Assembly: GCA_025408425.1 (NCBI GenBank)
Contig: JANXYX010000019.1
Span: forward strand, 62,001-126,000
Source: Granulicella sp.
Lineage (GTDB): Bacteria > Acidobacteriota > Terriglobia > Terriglobales > Acidobacteriaceae
DNA: 64,000 nucleotides
Direction of reading: 5' to 3'
In this document: in pieces, positions 1 through 8,990 of the stretch
Layout: every line of letters begins with the position of its first letter
How positions within the stretch are numbered: the stretch's first letter is position 1
The notes under the pieces: model-generated
Database searches by the model: none
What the model saw: the letters and a program-made list of their open reading frames with translations, nothing else
What the model was told of the DNA's origin: nothing
Translations under genes and position numbers: made by a program

Positions 1-517
1 TGCGGCTCTGCGGGTCGAGCCCGGCACTGGGCTCGTCAAGAAACAGCACCTTGGGCCGATGCGCAATCGCTCTTGCGATCTGCACGCGCTGCGCAAGCCC
101 GCCAGAGAGCTGTGCCGGGTAAGCGTCTGCCCGTTCGGCAAGATGGAATTGGTCCAGCAACTGCCTCGTTCGCTGTGTAGCCTCTGCCCGTGAAAAGCCA
201 AAATACAAGCAGTGAAAGTGAATGTTTTCAAAGATGGTGCAGGCCCGATCCAGCGTGTTGTACTGCGGAACCACGCCGATCCCTCGCCGAGCAATCGCCG
301 GAGCCGCGACCACATCGACTCCGGCAATACGCACCGTTCCGGAGGTCGGCAGCGCCCGTGTCGTACAGATGCTGATCGTCGTGGTCTTGCCAGCACCGTT
401 CGGCCCGAGCAGGCCATACAACTCGCCCTCGTGCACATTCAGGTCTATGCCGTCCACAGCCACCACCCGCTGCTTGCCGTCATATACCTTTTCGAGGCCC
501 TGGATCTCAACAATCAC
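1..517 (-). CDS. ABC transporter ATP-binding protein (partial, continues past window start)
   Basis: ATPase subunit of an ABC-2 type exporter. It begins with a GTG at 517 (reads VIVEIQGLEKVYDGK); a GGAGG lies about 10 bases upstream, while the nearby ATG at 527 is out of frame and stops at once. Visible motifs in order are Walker A (GPNGAGKTT, about residue 38), the Q-loop region (VVPQYN), the ABC signature (LSGGLAQRVQIARA) and Walker B (VLFLDEP), followed by the D-loop (SAGLDP). About 172 residues are present and the C-terminal part lies outside the window. It starts 50 bp behind the adaptor gene on the same strand, so it is probably the third gene of the RND efflux operon, with an ABC permease expected next. 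The substrate is unknown. Confidence 0.9.
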   Translation of the reverse strand, partial: MIVEIQGLEKVYDGKQRVVAVDGIDLNVHEGELYGLLGPNGAGKTTTISICTTRALPTSGTVRIAGVDVVAAPAIARRGIGVVPQYNTLDRACTIFENIHFHCLYFGFSRAEATQRTRQLLDQFHLAERADAYPAQLSGGLAQRVQIARAIAHRPKVLFLDEPSAGLDPQSR

Positions 518-567
518 CGCAGTTCATCTCCTCCAAAGCCTTGAATCTACGAGTCTGATTATAGGCA

Positions 568-1797
568 TCACTGCTGCTGTATGTTCGGCTGAACCTTTGC
601 CCCATCAACAACGACGTCACTCGGGCTAAGCACCACAAGATCCCCGTGTTGGAGACCGGCCGTTACTTCCACGGCCGCACCCAGATCACGCCCCAGAACG
701 ATAGAGCGGAAGTGCACAACATTGGCCTCATCGATCACGACTGCCTGCGGGCCAGAGGAGCGGACGACCAGCGCATTGGTCGGCAGCAGCACCGGAGCGG
801 CACCACCTCGCGGCGTATCCAGCACCACATTCGCGTACATACCCGGCAGGATACGGCCATCATTCTTAAGGTCCACCTCCACCAGCAGTGTCCGGGTGCC
901 TGGATCAATGCTCTGGCTGGTGCGCGCGACCACTCCGGTAAAGATCTGCCCAGGCAGCTCCCGCACCGAAACACGGGCCGTCTGTCCCGCGCGTAAACCG
1001 ATCGAACTGGACTGCGGAACGCTGGCGAACACCCGTACCTTGTCCGATTGCCCAATCGAAAACATCTGCGTGACGCCGGTCGTACTACCCGAACTGATCA
1101 GCGACCCGGTGTCGATACCGCGCGACAGAATCACTCCGGAAAACGGCGCAACGACACGTGAAAAGGAAACTTGCTCGGTCAGGCTTTTAACATTCGCCTC
1201 GCCTGCCGCGATACTTGCCTGGGCCGCGGCAACAGCGGCCACATCCGCGCCCGCTTGCGCCCGCTTCTGGTCCGCATCCTGATGGGACACAACGCCAGCG
1301 CTCCGCAGACTCTGCCAGCGCTCATCCGTTACCTTCGCCAACTGCGCGTTCGCTTCCGCCTGCGCCAACTGAGCCTTCAATTGCGCCACGGTTGCCTTCG
1401 CCTGCAGCAGACTCTGCGCAGTCTGCGGATCATCGATCACAGCGAGCAACTGGCCCTTCTTCACGTGGTCGCCAATATCGACATACCGCGCTTTGACGAA
1501 CCCTGAGGTACGCGCGTAGATGGGCGTCTGATCAAAAGCCTGCACGCTTGCAGCAATCTGGACTTGGCCTTCAGGCTCACCCAGCTTCAACCGCGTGGCC
1601 ACCACGATAGGAGGCCCGGACGCAGCCTCCGCCTCAACTCTCAACTCATCTCTATGTCGCAGCTTAGGCAGAAGCGCAACAATACCGATCAGGATAAGAA
1701 CAATAAAGAACGCCGCTGCTCCCAAATAGGCCGTGCGACTGGTGCGTTCTGGTGCCGCTTGAGTGGTCTGCATCTTCTTCTTCCCTCTTGCTGCCAT
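568..1797 (-). CDS. RND efflux periplasmic adaptor subunit (membrane fusion protein)
   Basis: HlyD/AcrA-type adaptor of 409 residues joining the inner-membrane RND pump to an outer-membrane channel. An N-terminal membrane anchor is visible at about residues 23-44 (AAAFFIVLILIGIVALLPK). A lipoyl-like half follows (GFVKARYVDIGDHVKKGQ), then an alanine/glutamine-rich coiled hairpin (residues ~130-200), the second lipoyl half (VVAPFSGVILSRGIDTG), and beta-barrel and membrane-proximal domains. There is no lipobox, so it should stay anchored by the helix. It lies 15 bp behind the permease gene and is surely cotranscribed with it. Confidence 0.93.
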   Translation of the reverse strand: MAARGKKKMQTTQAAPERTSRTAYLGAAAFFIVLILIGIVALLPKLRHRDELRVEAEAASGPPIVVATRLKLGEPEGQVQIAASVQAFDQTPIYARTSGFVKARYVDIGDHVKKGQLLAVIDDPQTAQSLLQAKATVAQLKAQLAQAEANAQLAKVTDERWQSLRSAGVVSHQDADQKRAQAGADVAAVAAAQASIAAGEANVKSLTEQVSFSRVVAPFSGVILSRGIDTGSLISSGSTTGVTQMFSIGQSDKVRVFASVPQSSSIGLRAGQTARVSVRELPGQIFTGVVARTSQSIDPGTRTLLVEVDLKNDGRILPGMYANVVLDTPRGGAAPVLLPTNALVVRSSGPQAVVIDEANVVHFRSIVLGRDLGAAVEVTAGLQHGDLVVLSPSDVVVDGAKVQPNIQQQ

Positions 1798-1812
1798 CTT
1801 GCTTGCTTAGTG

Positions 1813-4800
1813 CTATTCCGGAACCTCCTGCATCTCCAGTGTCGCGACAGTATTCTTTCGCAGACGGCTGTAGATCACAGGAACTATCAGCAGCGTACTA
1901 ACGGTTGCGACCAGCAATCCACCGATCACAGCACGGCCCAGCGGCGCGTTCTGCTCTCCGCCTTCACCCATGCCCAGCGACATCGGCAGCATCCCGATAA
2001 TCATCGCCAGGGCAGTCATCAACACCGGGCGCAGTCGGGTTGCCCCGGCAGATGCCGCAGCTTCCAGCGCAGTCATGCCGGCGGCTCGCTGGTCATTGGC
2101 GAACGTCACCATCAGAATCGAGTTTGCCGTCGCTACACCAACGGTCATGATCGCTCCCATCAACGATGGAACGCTGAAGGTCGTGTTGCTCAGGTACAGC
2201 ATCCACAGAATGCCGCATGCTGCACCGGGCAACGCAGTGAGGATGATGAACGGATCAAGCCAGCTCTGAAAGTTAACCACCATCAGCAGGTACACCAGCA
2301 GCACCGCGAAGATCATGCCCAGGCCCAGCCCGGTAAACGACTCGTACATGCTCTTCACCTGCCCACGGACTGTCAGTTGCACTCCCCTCGGCAGCGTCTT
2401 CTGATACTTGTCCAGAATGCGGTTGATGTCAGTCGCAACACCACCCAGGTCGCGGCCCTGGGTATTCACAAAGACGTCAAAGACCGGCTGAACGTTGTAA
2501 TGGTTCGTAACCGCAGGGCTTGAACGGTGTTCCACCTGCGCCAGATTGCCCAGCAGCTGGGGCGGAAGCGGAGTCGCCCCGGCAAGCAACGCCGCAGCGT
2601 TACTGGTCGAAGTAATAGGAATACTCTTCAACGCATCAACGGAATCAATCTTGTACTGCGGCGTCTGCACCACTACGGAGTAGTTGACGCCATTCTGCGG
2701 ATTCAGCCAGAAATTCGGCGTCGCCTGACCGCTGCCAGAGAGCGCATACAGCATGCTGTTCGCAACATTCGCCTCCGTCAACCCAATCGTCTGCGCCCGG
2801 CTGCGGTCCACATTCACATGCAGCTCCGGCGCATAGATCACCTGGTTGATATGCACGTCCGTCGCACCCGGAACCGTCGCAACATCACGCTTGATGTTCT
2901 TTGCAATCTCATAGTTCTGCTGGAACTGGCGCCCACTCACCTGAATATCGATCGGAGCCGGAAGACCAAAGTTCAAAATCTGGTTAGCAATATCCGACGC
3001 CTGAAAGTAAAACACGACATCTGGAAAGCGTTGATGCAACATGCTCCGCAGCTTCTGCCGGTACGCTTCCGTAGGATGGTGCTTCTCATTCATGGAAACC
3101 AGAATCTCGCCATCCTGAACATCCGTCAGGCTGCCGTCACCAAAGGCAAGATTGAAAGCTCCATTGGGAATACCAATATCATCCAGCACAACCGCAAGCT
3201 CGCTCGCAGGAATCGTCTCGCGAATCGTAGCCTCCACCTGGCTGAAGATCTGCTCAACCTCTTCAATACGCGTCCCCGGAGCCGTACGGACGTGCAGCCG
3301 GAACGTACCCGCATCAACGCTGGGAAAAAAGTCCTGACCGATAAAAGGGATCAGCCCTGCAGAAATCACCCCAAACAATGCGAAACAGCCCAGCGCAAAA
3401 CCAGCATGCTCCAACGTCCAGCCCAGCGCGCGTTGGTACCGCGATCGTAGCCGCTCAAATCCCTCATTGAAACGGTAGTGTATCCGCCAGATGAAGTTGG
3501 CTCGCGCTGGAACCGTAGTGTGCCCCGCTTCGTGGTCCTGATACATCTCCACTTCACTTGCAAGCAGAAACTTCACCATCGTTGGCACCAGCGTCCGCGA
3601 TAGCAGATACGAAGCCAGCATGGCGAACACCACCGCCATACCCAGTGGCGTAAATAGGCTCTTTGCAGCCCCGGACAAGAACACCACCGGCACAAACACG
3701 ATGCAGATCGCCAACGTCGAGACAAACGCCGGCACCGCAATCTGTGCGGCACCATCCAGAATCGCAGGCTCGATCTCCTTGCCCTGCGCCAGATTGCGAT
3801 GGATATTTTCAATCTCCACCGTCGCGTCGTCCACCAGAATTCCAACCGCCAGCCCCAGCCCGCCCAGCGTCATGGTATTCAGCGTCTGCCCAAACATCTT
3901 CATCACAATGATCGATGTCAGGATCGATAGCGGAATCGAGATCGCCACAATCACCGTGCTCCGCCAACTCCCGAGGAACAGCAGTATCATCAGCGCGGTC
4001 AGCGTCGCCGCGATCACTGCCTCTCGCACCACGCCCTTCAGCGCCGCCCGCACGAAGATCGACTGATCGAACAGCAGCGAAATCTTCAACTCTGGCGGAA
4101 GCCCCGCAGCGATCTTCGGCAGCGCCACTTTCACCCGTTCGATGATGTCCAGCGTAGAGGCCGATGCAGCTTTCAAGATCGTAATCAACGTAGCTCGCTG
4201 ACCATTGACACGAACAATATTCTGCTGAACCGCAAAGCCCTCATGCACCTGCGCCACATCGCGAATGTAAACGACCGCACCATTGGAGCTCTTGATGGGA
4301 AGATCGTTCAGCTGCTCCAGAACGGTTGGGCTGGCATTGGTGCGCACGATAAAGTCTGTTGTACCCACCTTGGCGGTGCCGGCAGCCAGAATAAGATTCT
4401 GCGCGGTCAGCGCCTGCACCACATCCGTGGGCGAAAGCCCCTTGGAGTAAAGCTGCCCCAGATCCAGATCAACCATGATCTGCCGCGCCTTGCCGCCGTA
4501 TGGAGCAGGAACCTGGGCCCCCTGCACCGTCGCCAGTTGCGTTCGCACAAAGTTCATACCAATGTCGTTCAGGTCGGCTTCGGAGAGCTTATCGCTCGAA
4601 AGTACAGCCTGCAGAATCGGCACGCTCGACGCACTGAACTGTAGGATGAACGGCGGCGTAGTTCCGGGCGGCAGAGCGCGCAGAACGCTCTGGCTCACCG
4701 ACGTGATCTGCGCTACCGCGGCCTCAATCTTAGCCCCCGGCTGGAAGAAAACCTTGATGATCGAGATCCCGCTCACCGATTGCGACTCGATATGCTCGAT

Positions 4801-5031
4801 GTCGTTCACCGTTGTCGTAATCGCGCGCTCACTAATCGTCGTAAACCGCTTCTCCATCTCATCCGGACTGGTGCCGGTGTAGGTCCAGATCACCGTGACG
4901 ACGGGAATGTCAATCGTTGGAAAGATGTCGGTGCTCGTCGTCTCGATGCTGACGATGCCAAGAACCAGGATCAGTACAGACATGACGACAAATGTGTACG
5001 GCCGCCGCAGCGCAAGTCGAACAATCCACAT
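1813..5031 (-). CDS. RND family efflux permease (AcrB/MdtB-like)
   Basis: Proton-driven inner-membrane pump of 1,072 residues, a normal length for the hydrophobe/amphiphile RND family. The N-terminal helix (MWIVRLALRRPYTFVVMSVL) leads into the first periplasmic porter domain. TM4 carries the paired aspartates of the proton relay (LAVGILVDDATVEIENIHRN, near residue 400). The second half repeats this plan and ends with helices containing GAIMTVGVATANSILMV and the loop PMSLGMGEGGEQNAPLGRAVIGG. First gene of an operon with the adaptor and an ABC ATPase; no outer-membrane factor is seen in this part of the window. The substrate cannot be told from sequence alone. Confidence 0.95.
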   Translation of the reverse strand: MWIVRLALRRPYTFVVMSVLILVLGIVSIETTSTDIFPTIDIPVVTVIWTYTGTSPDEMEKRFTTISERAITTTVNDIEHIESQSVSGISIIKVFFQPGAKIEAAVAQITSVSQSVLRALPPGTTPPFILQFSASSVPILQAVLSSDKLSEADLNDIGMNFVRTQLATVQGAQVPAPYGGKARQIMVDLDLGQLYSKGLSPTDVVQALTAQNLILAAGTAKVGTTDFIVRTNASPTVLEQLNDLPIKSSNGAVVYIRDVAQVHEGFAVQQNIVRVNGQRATLITILKAASASTLDIIERVKVALPKIAAGLPPELKISLLFDQSIFVRAALKGVVREAVIAATLTALMILLFLGSWRSTVIVAISIPLSILTSIIVMKMFGQTLNTMTLGGLGLAVGILVDDATVEIENIHRNLAQGKEIEPAILDGAAQIAVPAFVSTLAICIVFVPVVFLSGAAKSLFTPLGMAVVFAMLASYLLSRTLVPTMVKFLLASEVEMYQDHEAGHTTVPARANFIWRIHYRFNEGFERLRSRYQRALGWTLEHAGFALGCFALFGVISAGLIPFIGQDFFPSVDAGTFRLHVRTAPGTRIEEVEQIFSQVEATIRETIPASELAVVLDDIGIPNGAFNLAFGDGSLTDVQDGEILVSMNEKHHPTEAYRQKLRSMLHQRFPDVVFYFQASDIANQILNFGLPAPIDIQVSGRQFQQNYEIAKNIKRDVATVPGATDVHINQVIYAPELHVNVDRSRAQTIGLTEANVANSMLYALSGSGQATPNFWLNPQNGVNYSVVVQTPQYKIDSVDALKSIPITSTSNAAALLAGATPLPPQLLGNLAQVEHRSSPAVTNHYNVQPVFDVFVNTQGRDLGGVATDINRILDKYQKTLPRGVQLTVRGQVKSMYESFTGLGLGMIFAVLLVYLLMVVNFQSWLDPFIILTALPGAACGILWMLYLSNTTFSVPSLMGAIMTVGVATANSILMVTFANDQRAAGMTALEAAASAGATRLRPVLMTALAMIIGMLPMSLGMGEGGEQNAPLGRAVIGGLLVATVSTLLIVPVIYSRLRKNTVATLEMQEVPE

Positions 5032-5318
5032 CTCTGTACTCTTTCTCCCTCGCGGCCGACTCGTTCCCGACCAGCGCTAAACCTTAGCTTCAAATTGCGG
5101 ATACATCATTGTTGCATCTCGGCGCGCCAGATCGCGTCACATGCTCGACAACCTGCAGCCTGCCCCTCCGACAGCACAGGATCCGTGCACTCACGAACGC
5201 TACAAACGTTCTCCTTGACGGAAAATCTACACAATTTCCCTCATACGTTATGGACGCATGTCCGCACACTTCTGTCTCAAAATAAGTGTTTTCACCATCT
5301 TCAGAGTAAAATCGTGGC

Positions 5319-5567
5319 ATGTCTCAAGGATCGGAAAACAAATCCGTCGAACAACAGCACGCCGAAGACGCCGCACCACGTCCTGCTGCCGCAAACACGC
5401 AAGCCGAAGACGCCGAACGGAAGCGGAAGAGGCAATCGCTGGAACTCCAGCGCGAGCGGATTCTCTCAGAGCGGACCTCCAGCCCCCACCGGCGCTCAGC
5501 GCTTGAGAACGCGCTCGCCGACATAGAGGAAAAGCTCGCTGAGCTTGGCTGGACAATCCACCTCTAG
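5319..5567 (+). CDS. small hypothetical protein, charged, coiled-coil C-terminal half
   Basis: 82 residues. The first ~35 residues are polar and Ala/Gln-rich (low complexity). The rest is a strongly charged helix (ERKRKRQSLELQRERIL, then SALENALADIEEKLAELG) with leucine spacing suggesting a coiled coil. It is divergent from the RND operon and is followed 84 bp later by a strong terminator at 5651-5687, which supports a real transcription unit. The opposite-strand reading here is Ser/Arg-rich and looks like a shadow. I do not recognise a family. Confidence 0.55.
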   Translation: MSQGSENKSVEQQHAEDAAPRPAAANTQAEDAERKRKRQSLELQRERILSERTSSPHRRSALENALADIEEKLAELGWTIHL

Positions 5568-5650
5568 ACCTCCGCAACTGGCGCAGCTGCACCATCGCCG
5601 GCGAGCGACCCTAACGTCTGTCCGCTCACCAAATACTTTGCAATCAAAAA

Positions 5651-5687
5651 GAGAAGGGCCGCTCGCTAACCTCGAGAGGCCCTTCTC
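5651..5687. terminator. bidirectional intrinsic terminator
   Basis: Perfect 10-bp stem GAGAAGGGCC/GGCCCTTCTC (5651-5660 with 5678-5687), a 17-base loop, TTT on the plus side and an A-run (5646-5650) that becomes a T-run on the minus side. It sits between the convergent small gene and the OmpA-family gene. Confidence 0.85.
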
Positions 5688-5717
5688 TTTCTGCTTTGCT
5701 AGGTCCCCGGCCTGCGA

Positions 5718-7316
5718 TTACTGCGTAGGTGCAGGCGTCTCTTCCGGCCCGCTCTGATGAACACCAATCGCGTCACCCGAAACAACCAACTGCACCCTGC
5801 GATTCTGTGCACGTCCAGCTTTGGTCGAATTATCTGCCACTGGGTCGCGTTTGCCATACCCGGCGGCAGAAATACTGTTCATCTGCACGCCCTGCGTGAC
5901 GAGGAAGTCCCGTACCGCTCCAGCACGATTCTCCGAAAGCTTCTGGTTGTACTCGTCACTGCCAACAATGTCGGTGTAGCCCTCAACCTGCAGCTTCAAG
6001 CCCGGATAGGCCTGGAGAATACCCGACACCTTGGCCAGACTTACCTTCGTATCGCCCTTCAGCGTGTACTTGGCCGTATCGAATAACACATCCGACATGT
6101 TCACAATCAGGCCACGCGCCGTCTCGCTCGTCGTCAGCACGCTGTTCAACTGAGCACGGAGCTTCTCGCGAATCGCATTCGCATCCTGGGCGTTCTTGTT
6201 CGCTTCTGCAGCGCGGGCGTGAGCCTCTGCCGCCTCGGCTTCAGCGCGGGCGCGAGCTGCTTCGGCGCTGGCGCGATCTGCATCAGCCTGCGCCTTGGCG
6301 GCCTGAGCCTTTGCGGCATCCGTCTGTGCCCGCTCCGCTGCAAGCTGCGACTCATGCGCCTGCTGCTCGGCCAGTCGCTTGGCCATCTCTGCATTCAGTT
6401 GACGCTCGGCGGCCTGCTTGCGCAGTGTGACGATACGGGCATCCTCAGCCCTCTGGACCGCCTGCCGCGCATAGGTGATCACCATCTTCTTGTCGGACTT
6501 CTTATTGGCGTCCATCTCAGAGGCGTTCTTAAGGTCCAACTGCGCTTCCTGCATGATGTCCGCGGCATACTTGTTCGCACCAGTATCGGAGGCGATGCGC
6601 ACGGCGTTGTAGGCCTCGTACAGTTCCAGCGGGGACTTCTCGTTGCGCGTAACCGGATTGGCAACCGTCTTTGAGCCCTCAGTCTGCGCATAGGCTCCAC
6701 GCGGCAGCAGTGCGTAATGCGCGTTTACCTTCTCCAACACACCAGTAGTCTTGTCGTCGAGAATCACGTTCTGCATCACCACCACATCGCTCGGCTGAGA
6801 CACCGAATAGTAAGGCTCCGCCGTAACAATCAATCCGAACGACTGCAACGCCGTCGTCACCGTAATGTCATTCTTTGTGCCTGCCGGTAACACTTCGCCA
6901 AGGTTGGCAGGGCGTCCATCCGAACTGATCGCCCACAGCACGTACGTCAGGTACTCCGGCCCAAAGCCGTTGGCCGGGGGAAGTCCCTCAAATCGGGCAT
7001 TGATGGTGATTCCTCCGCGTTCGCTCTCCACCTTCGCCTCACCCTTCGCGCCTGGCAGCAGTGTCGTGCCCTTGAAGCCGATCCGGGTTGAACCGCTACG
7101 ATGCAGGTAGTTCACCGCATCCAGATCCCGTTGAACTACCTGCACGCGATAGAGGTAAATTCCATCTTTCTGCGTGATTGCGTTCGAATCAGGATTCGTC
7201 TGCGCCGTTGGATTCGGTTCCTGTGCAACCAGCGATGGAACACAGCCGGCGATTATTCCAGTGCACAACAGGGCGGCTAAGGTCTTGCCTGCAAAAAACT
7301 TCAAACTAACTTCCAT
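5718..7316 (-). CDS. OmpA-family outer-membrane protein with long coiled-coil stalk
   Basis: 532 residues. The N-terminus is a secretion signal with a plausible lipobox (GIIAGC, Cys ~25), though SPase I cleavage after LVAQ is also possible. Residues ~45-230 form a beta-rich domain of unknown type. Residues ~290-395 are an Ala/Glu/Arg coiled coil (AAEAARARAEAEAAEAHARA). The C-terminal ~120 residues are a peptidoglycan-binding OmpA domain: VLFDTAKYTLKGDTK, LQVEGYTDIVGSDEYNQKLSENRA and GRAQNRRVQL, with the Asp and Arg that grip diaminopimelate. It probably tethers the outer membrane to the cell wall across a long spacer. Monocistronic, with terminators on both sides. Confidence 0.9.
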   Translation of the reverse strand: MEVSLKFFAGKTLAALLCTGIIAGCVPSLVAQEPNPTAQTNPDSNAITQKDGIYLYRVQVVQRDLDAVNYLHRSGSTRIGFKGTTLLPGAKGEAKVESERGGITINARFEGLPPANGFGPEYLTYVLWAISSDGRPANLGEVLPAGTKNDITVTTALQSFGLIVTAEPYYSVSQPSDVVVMQNVILDDKTTGVLEKVNAHYALLPRGAYAQTEGSKTVANPVTRNEKSPLELYEAYNAVRIASDTGANKYAADIMQEAQLDLKNASEMDANKKSDKKMVITYARQAVQRAEDARIVTLRKQAAERQLNAEMAKRLAEQQAHESQLAAERAQTDAAKAQAAKAQADADRASAEAARARAEAEAAEAHARAAEANKNAQDANAIREKLRAQLNSVLTTSETARGLIVNMSDVLFDTAKYTLKGDTKVSLAKVSGILQAYPGLKLQVEGYTDIVGSDEYNQKLSENRAGAVRDFLVTQGVQMNSISAAGYGKRDPVADNSTKAGRAQNRRVQLVVSGDAIGVHQSGPEETPAPTQ

Positions 7317-7511
7317 TCACGTTCTCCTTGACCTTCAATGACTGACATTGGCTTACGGCAGCGATCTACTCACTTCAGGCACGCCACTACTAGTAGGTGC
7401 GATGCCCACCCGCCCGCAAAGGTAGTCCGGATCACGAATCCATCTGTATTTCGCCAACAAATGAAGGAACGCGAGTCAAAGGCACGGATGACGTCGTTCG
7501 CAGCAGGAAAA

Positions 7512-7562
7512 GCCCGCTTCCCTTTACCTGCATCGAATCGATGCAGGTAAAGGGAAGCGGGC
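7512..7562. terminator. 51-base near-perfect palindrome; likely terminator of the gvpL/F-like gene
   Basis: Perfect 25-bp inverted repeat (7512-7536 with 7538-7562) around a single central A. Read on the minus strand it follows the GvpL/F stop codon by 28 bases and ends in TTTT (complement of 7508-7511), so it can act as an intrinsic terminator. The stem is far longer than usual and the loop is almost absent; as DNA it could extrude a cruciform. Confidence 0.7.
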
Positions 7563-7589
7563 AGTGTTGATTCTTAGTGCGGGCTAAGC

Positions 7590-8324
7590 TTAGGCAGAGT
7601 GCGGATGGGAACCCGAACGGTGCACAAAGTGATACGGAGGCCAGGGACCGGAGAGCTGCATCCGGCACTCCTTTAGCTCCTGCGTCGCCGAGGAATACTT
7701 GTTCTGGTAACGCTCCACCGTCTTATTGTCGATCAGGTGAGCAATATCGAGAAGCATCTTGCCGGATTCCATCCGCTTGCAGGTGATCTCTTCCGCAAGA
7801 GGCAGAAACATGCGATGCATCTGGACAGACAATGCACGCGCCTTGGACTGGCGTTCCCGTTGCCGGCTTGCGCTCTCCCGCAGGCTGGTCAGGTACTCCT
7901 GACCCACGGTCATATTGCGTGCAGAGTTGCCAGGGCAGGTATCATCCACCAGCACCTTCAGATGCATCTCAGCCTTACCGCGAAGACGCTCGACATTGGC
8001 CATGAAGTGACGCTGATTGGACCGGACAGAGCGTCGCAGAGCATCATCGTCCTGAAAAGTCGTACCAAAGCGAAACGGCAGTACAGTGGAGTGCTTGAAG
8101 CAGTCGGCAATCACGCGAGCGTGGTCTTTGGCTGCCTGTTGATCCATCCGGGCGCTGTCTTCCGGACTATGTTCTGAAACGATAATGGCCAAATCACTTG
8201 CGGGGAAGAGAAACGTCTGATTACCGAAGAGTCCGGAGACTCCAGCGAGGGGCATTGGACGACGGTGCCGGCAAAGTTCCGGAAAGGCTTGTCTTTCTGC
8301 AATGCAATAGGCGTACCATGCCAT
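7590..8324 (-). CDS. GvpL/GvpF family gas-vesicle-type protein (orphan)
   Basis: 244 residues matching the GvpF/GvpL family. The start has the family's aromatic beta strand (WYAYCIAE). The middle has HARVIADCFKHSTVLPFRFGTTF, equivalent to the family's conserved VLPVRFGT segment. The end carries the signature SGPWPPYHF. Family members are accessory proteins of gas vesicle assembly. No gvpA, gvpN or other gas-vesicle gene is visible nearby, so its role here is open. It stands alone between two non-coding stretches. Confidence 0.85.
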   Translation of the reverse strand: MAWYAYCIAERQAFPELCRHRRPMPLAGVSGLFGNQTFLFPASDLAIIVSEHSPEDSARMDQQAAKDHARVIADCFKHSTVLPFRFGTTFQDDDALRRSVRSNQRHFMANVERLRGKAEMHLKVLVDDTCPGNSARNMTVGQEYLTSLRESASRQRERQSKARALSVQMHRMFLPLAEEITCKRMESGKMLLDIAHLIDNKTVERYQNKYSSATQELKECRMQLSGPWPPYHFVHRSGSHPHSA

Positions 8325-8990
8325 GTCTTTTTACCTTCCAAAGCGCGCTGAAGGGTGTAACCACCCCATCAGGTAGTTGTGGTGCTACTCATGACAGATT
8401 TGTTCGGAAAAAAATCATTCTGAATGATTCGGTTGGTCAAATGCGCGATTAGCGAACCTGACCTAACGCGAAACGGATAGTAAGCCTCTCAGTAGACGAT
8501 TGGCAACAAAAAGTTCACAGAATTCTCATTCTTCTTGCCACGCTTTTTGTGCAAGCCCCCCAAGGCTTGTACGAAGCCGCTAAATTGCTTTAATTCAGCA
8601 GTTATCCAGCCTCATCAAAGCCCCGCACCCGCTCCCCATCACCCTTGGAGTTGCGACAGCTTTAGTGCTATTTCTCTAATTTATCGTCGTCAGACGACGC
8701 TGGCCGTTTGGCATTGCGCCACGAGGGTGGCCCGCCAACTTCGTCTCGCTTCACTTCAGAGTCCTCCGGACTCGAAATTCCTACCAGACGCAATACCTTC
8801 CCCAGAGCTCGAACAACAGGGTGCATATAGCTTCGTTTCCTCTCTATCAGGCTACGCTATCAGACCCCACGCTGCCCATCGGGACACCCCATGAGCAAAA
8901 TATGCATCCTATTTGCAGTGGTTTACTCGATAACCATGCCTCTCCCCCGGGCCAGGTACTCATCCAAATATCATCCCTCTGGAGACCGCC
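8325..8990. other. intergenic region, no supported gene
   Basis: 666 bases between divergent genes (GvpL/F-like on minus, DUF481 on plus). Open frames here have poor composition and no ribosome-binding site. The promoters of both neighbours must lie here, but I see no convincing -35/-10 pair. Confidence 0.6.

Noticed and set aside
1564..2523. 319-codon plus-strand frame over the adaptor/RND genes
   Set aside because: Arg/Gln/His-rich antisense shadow of well-supported genes.
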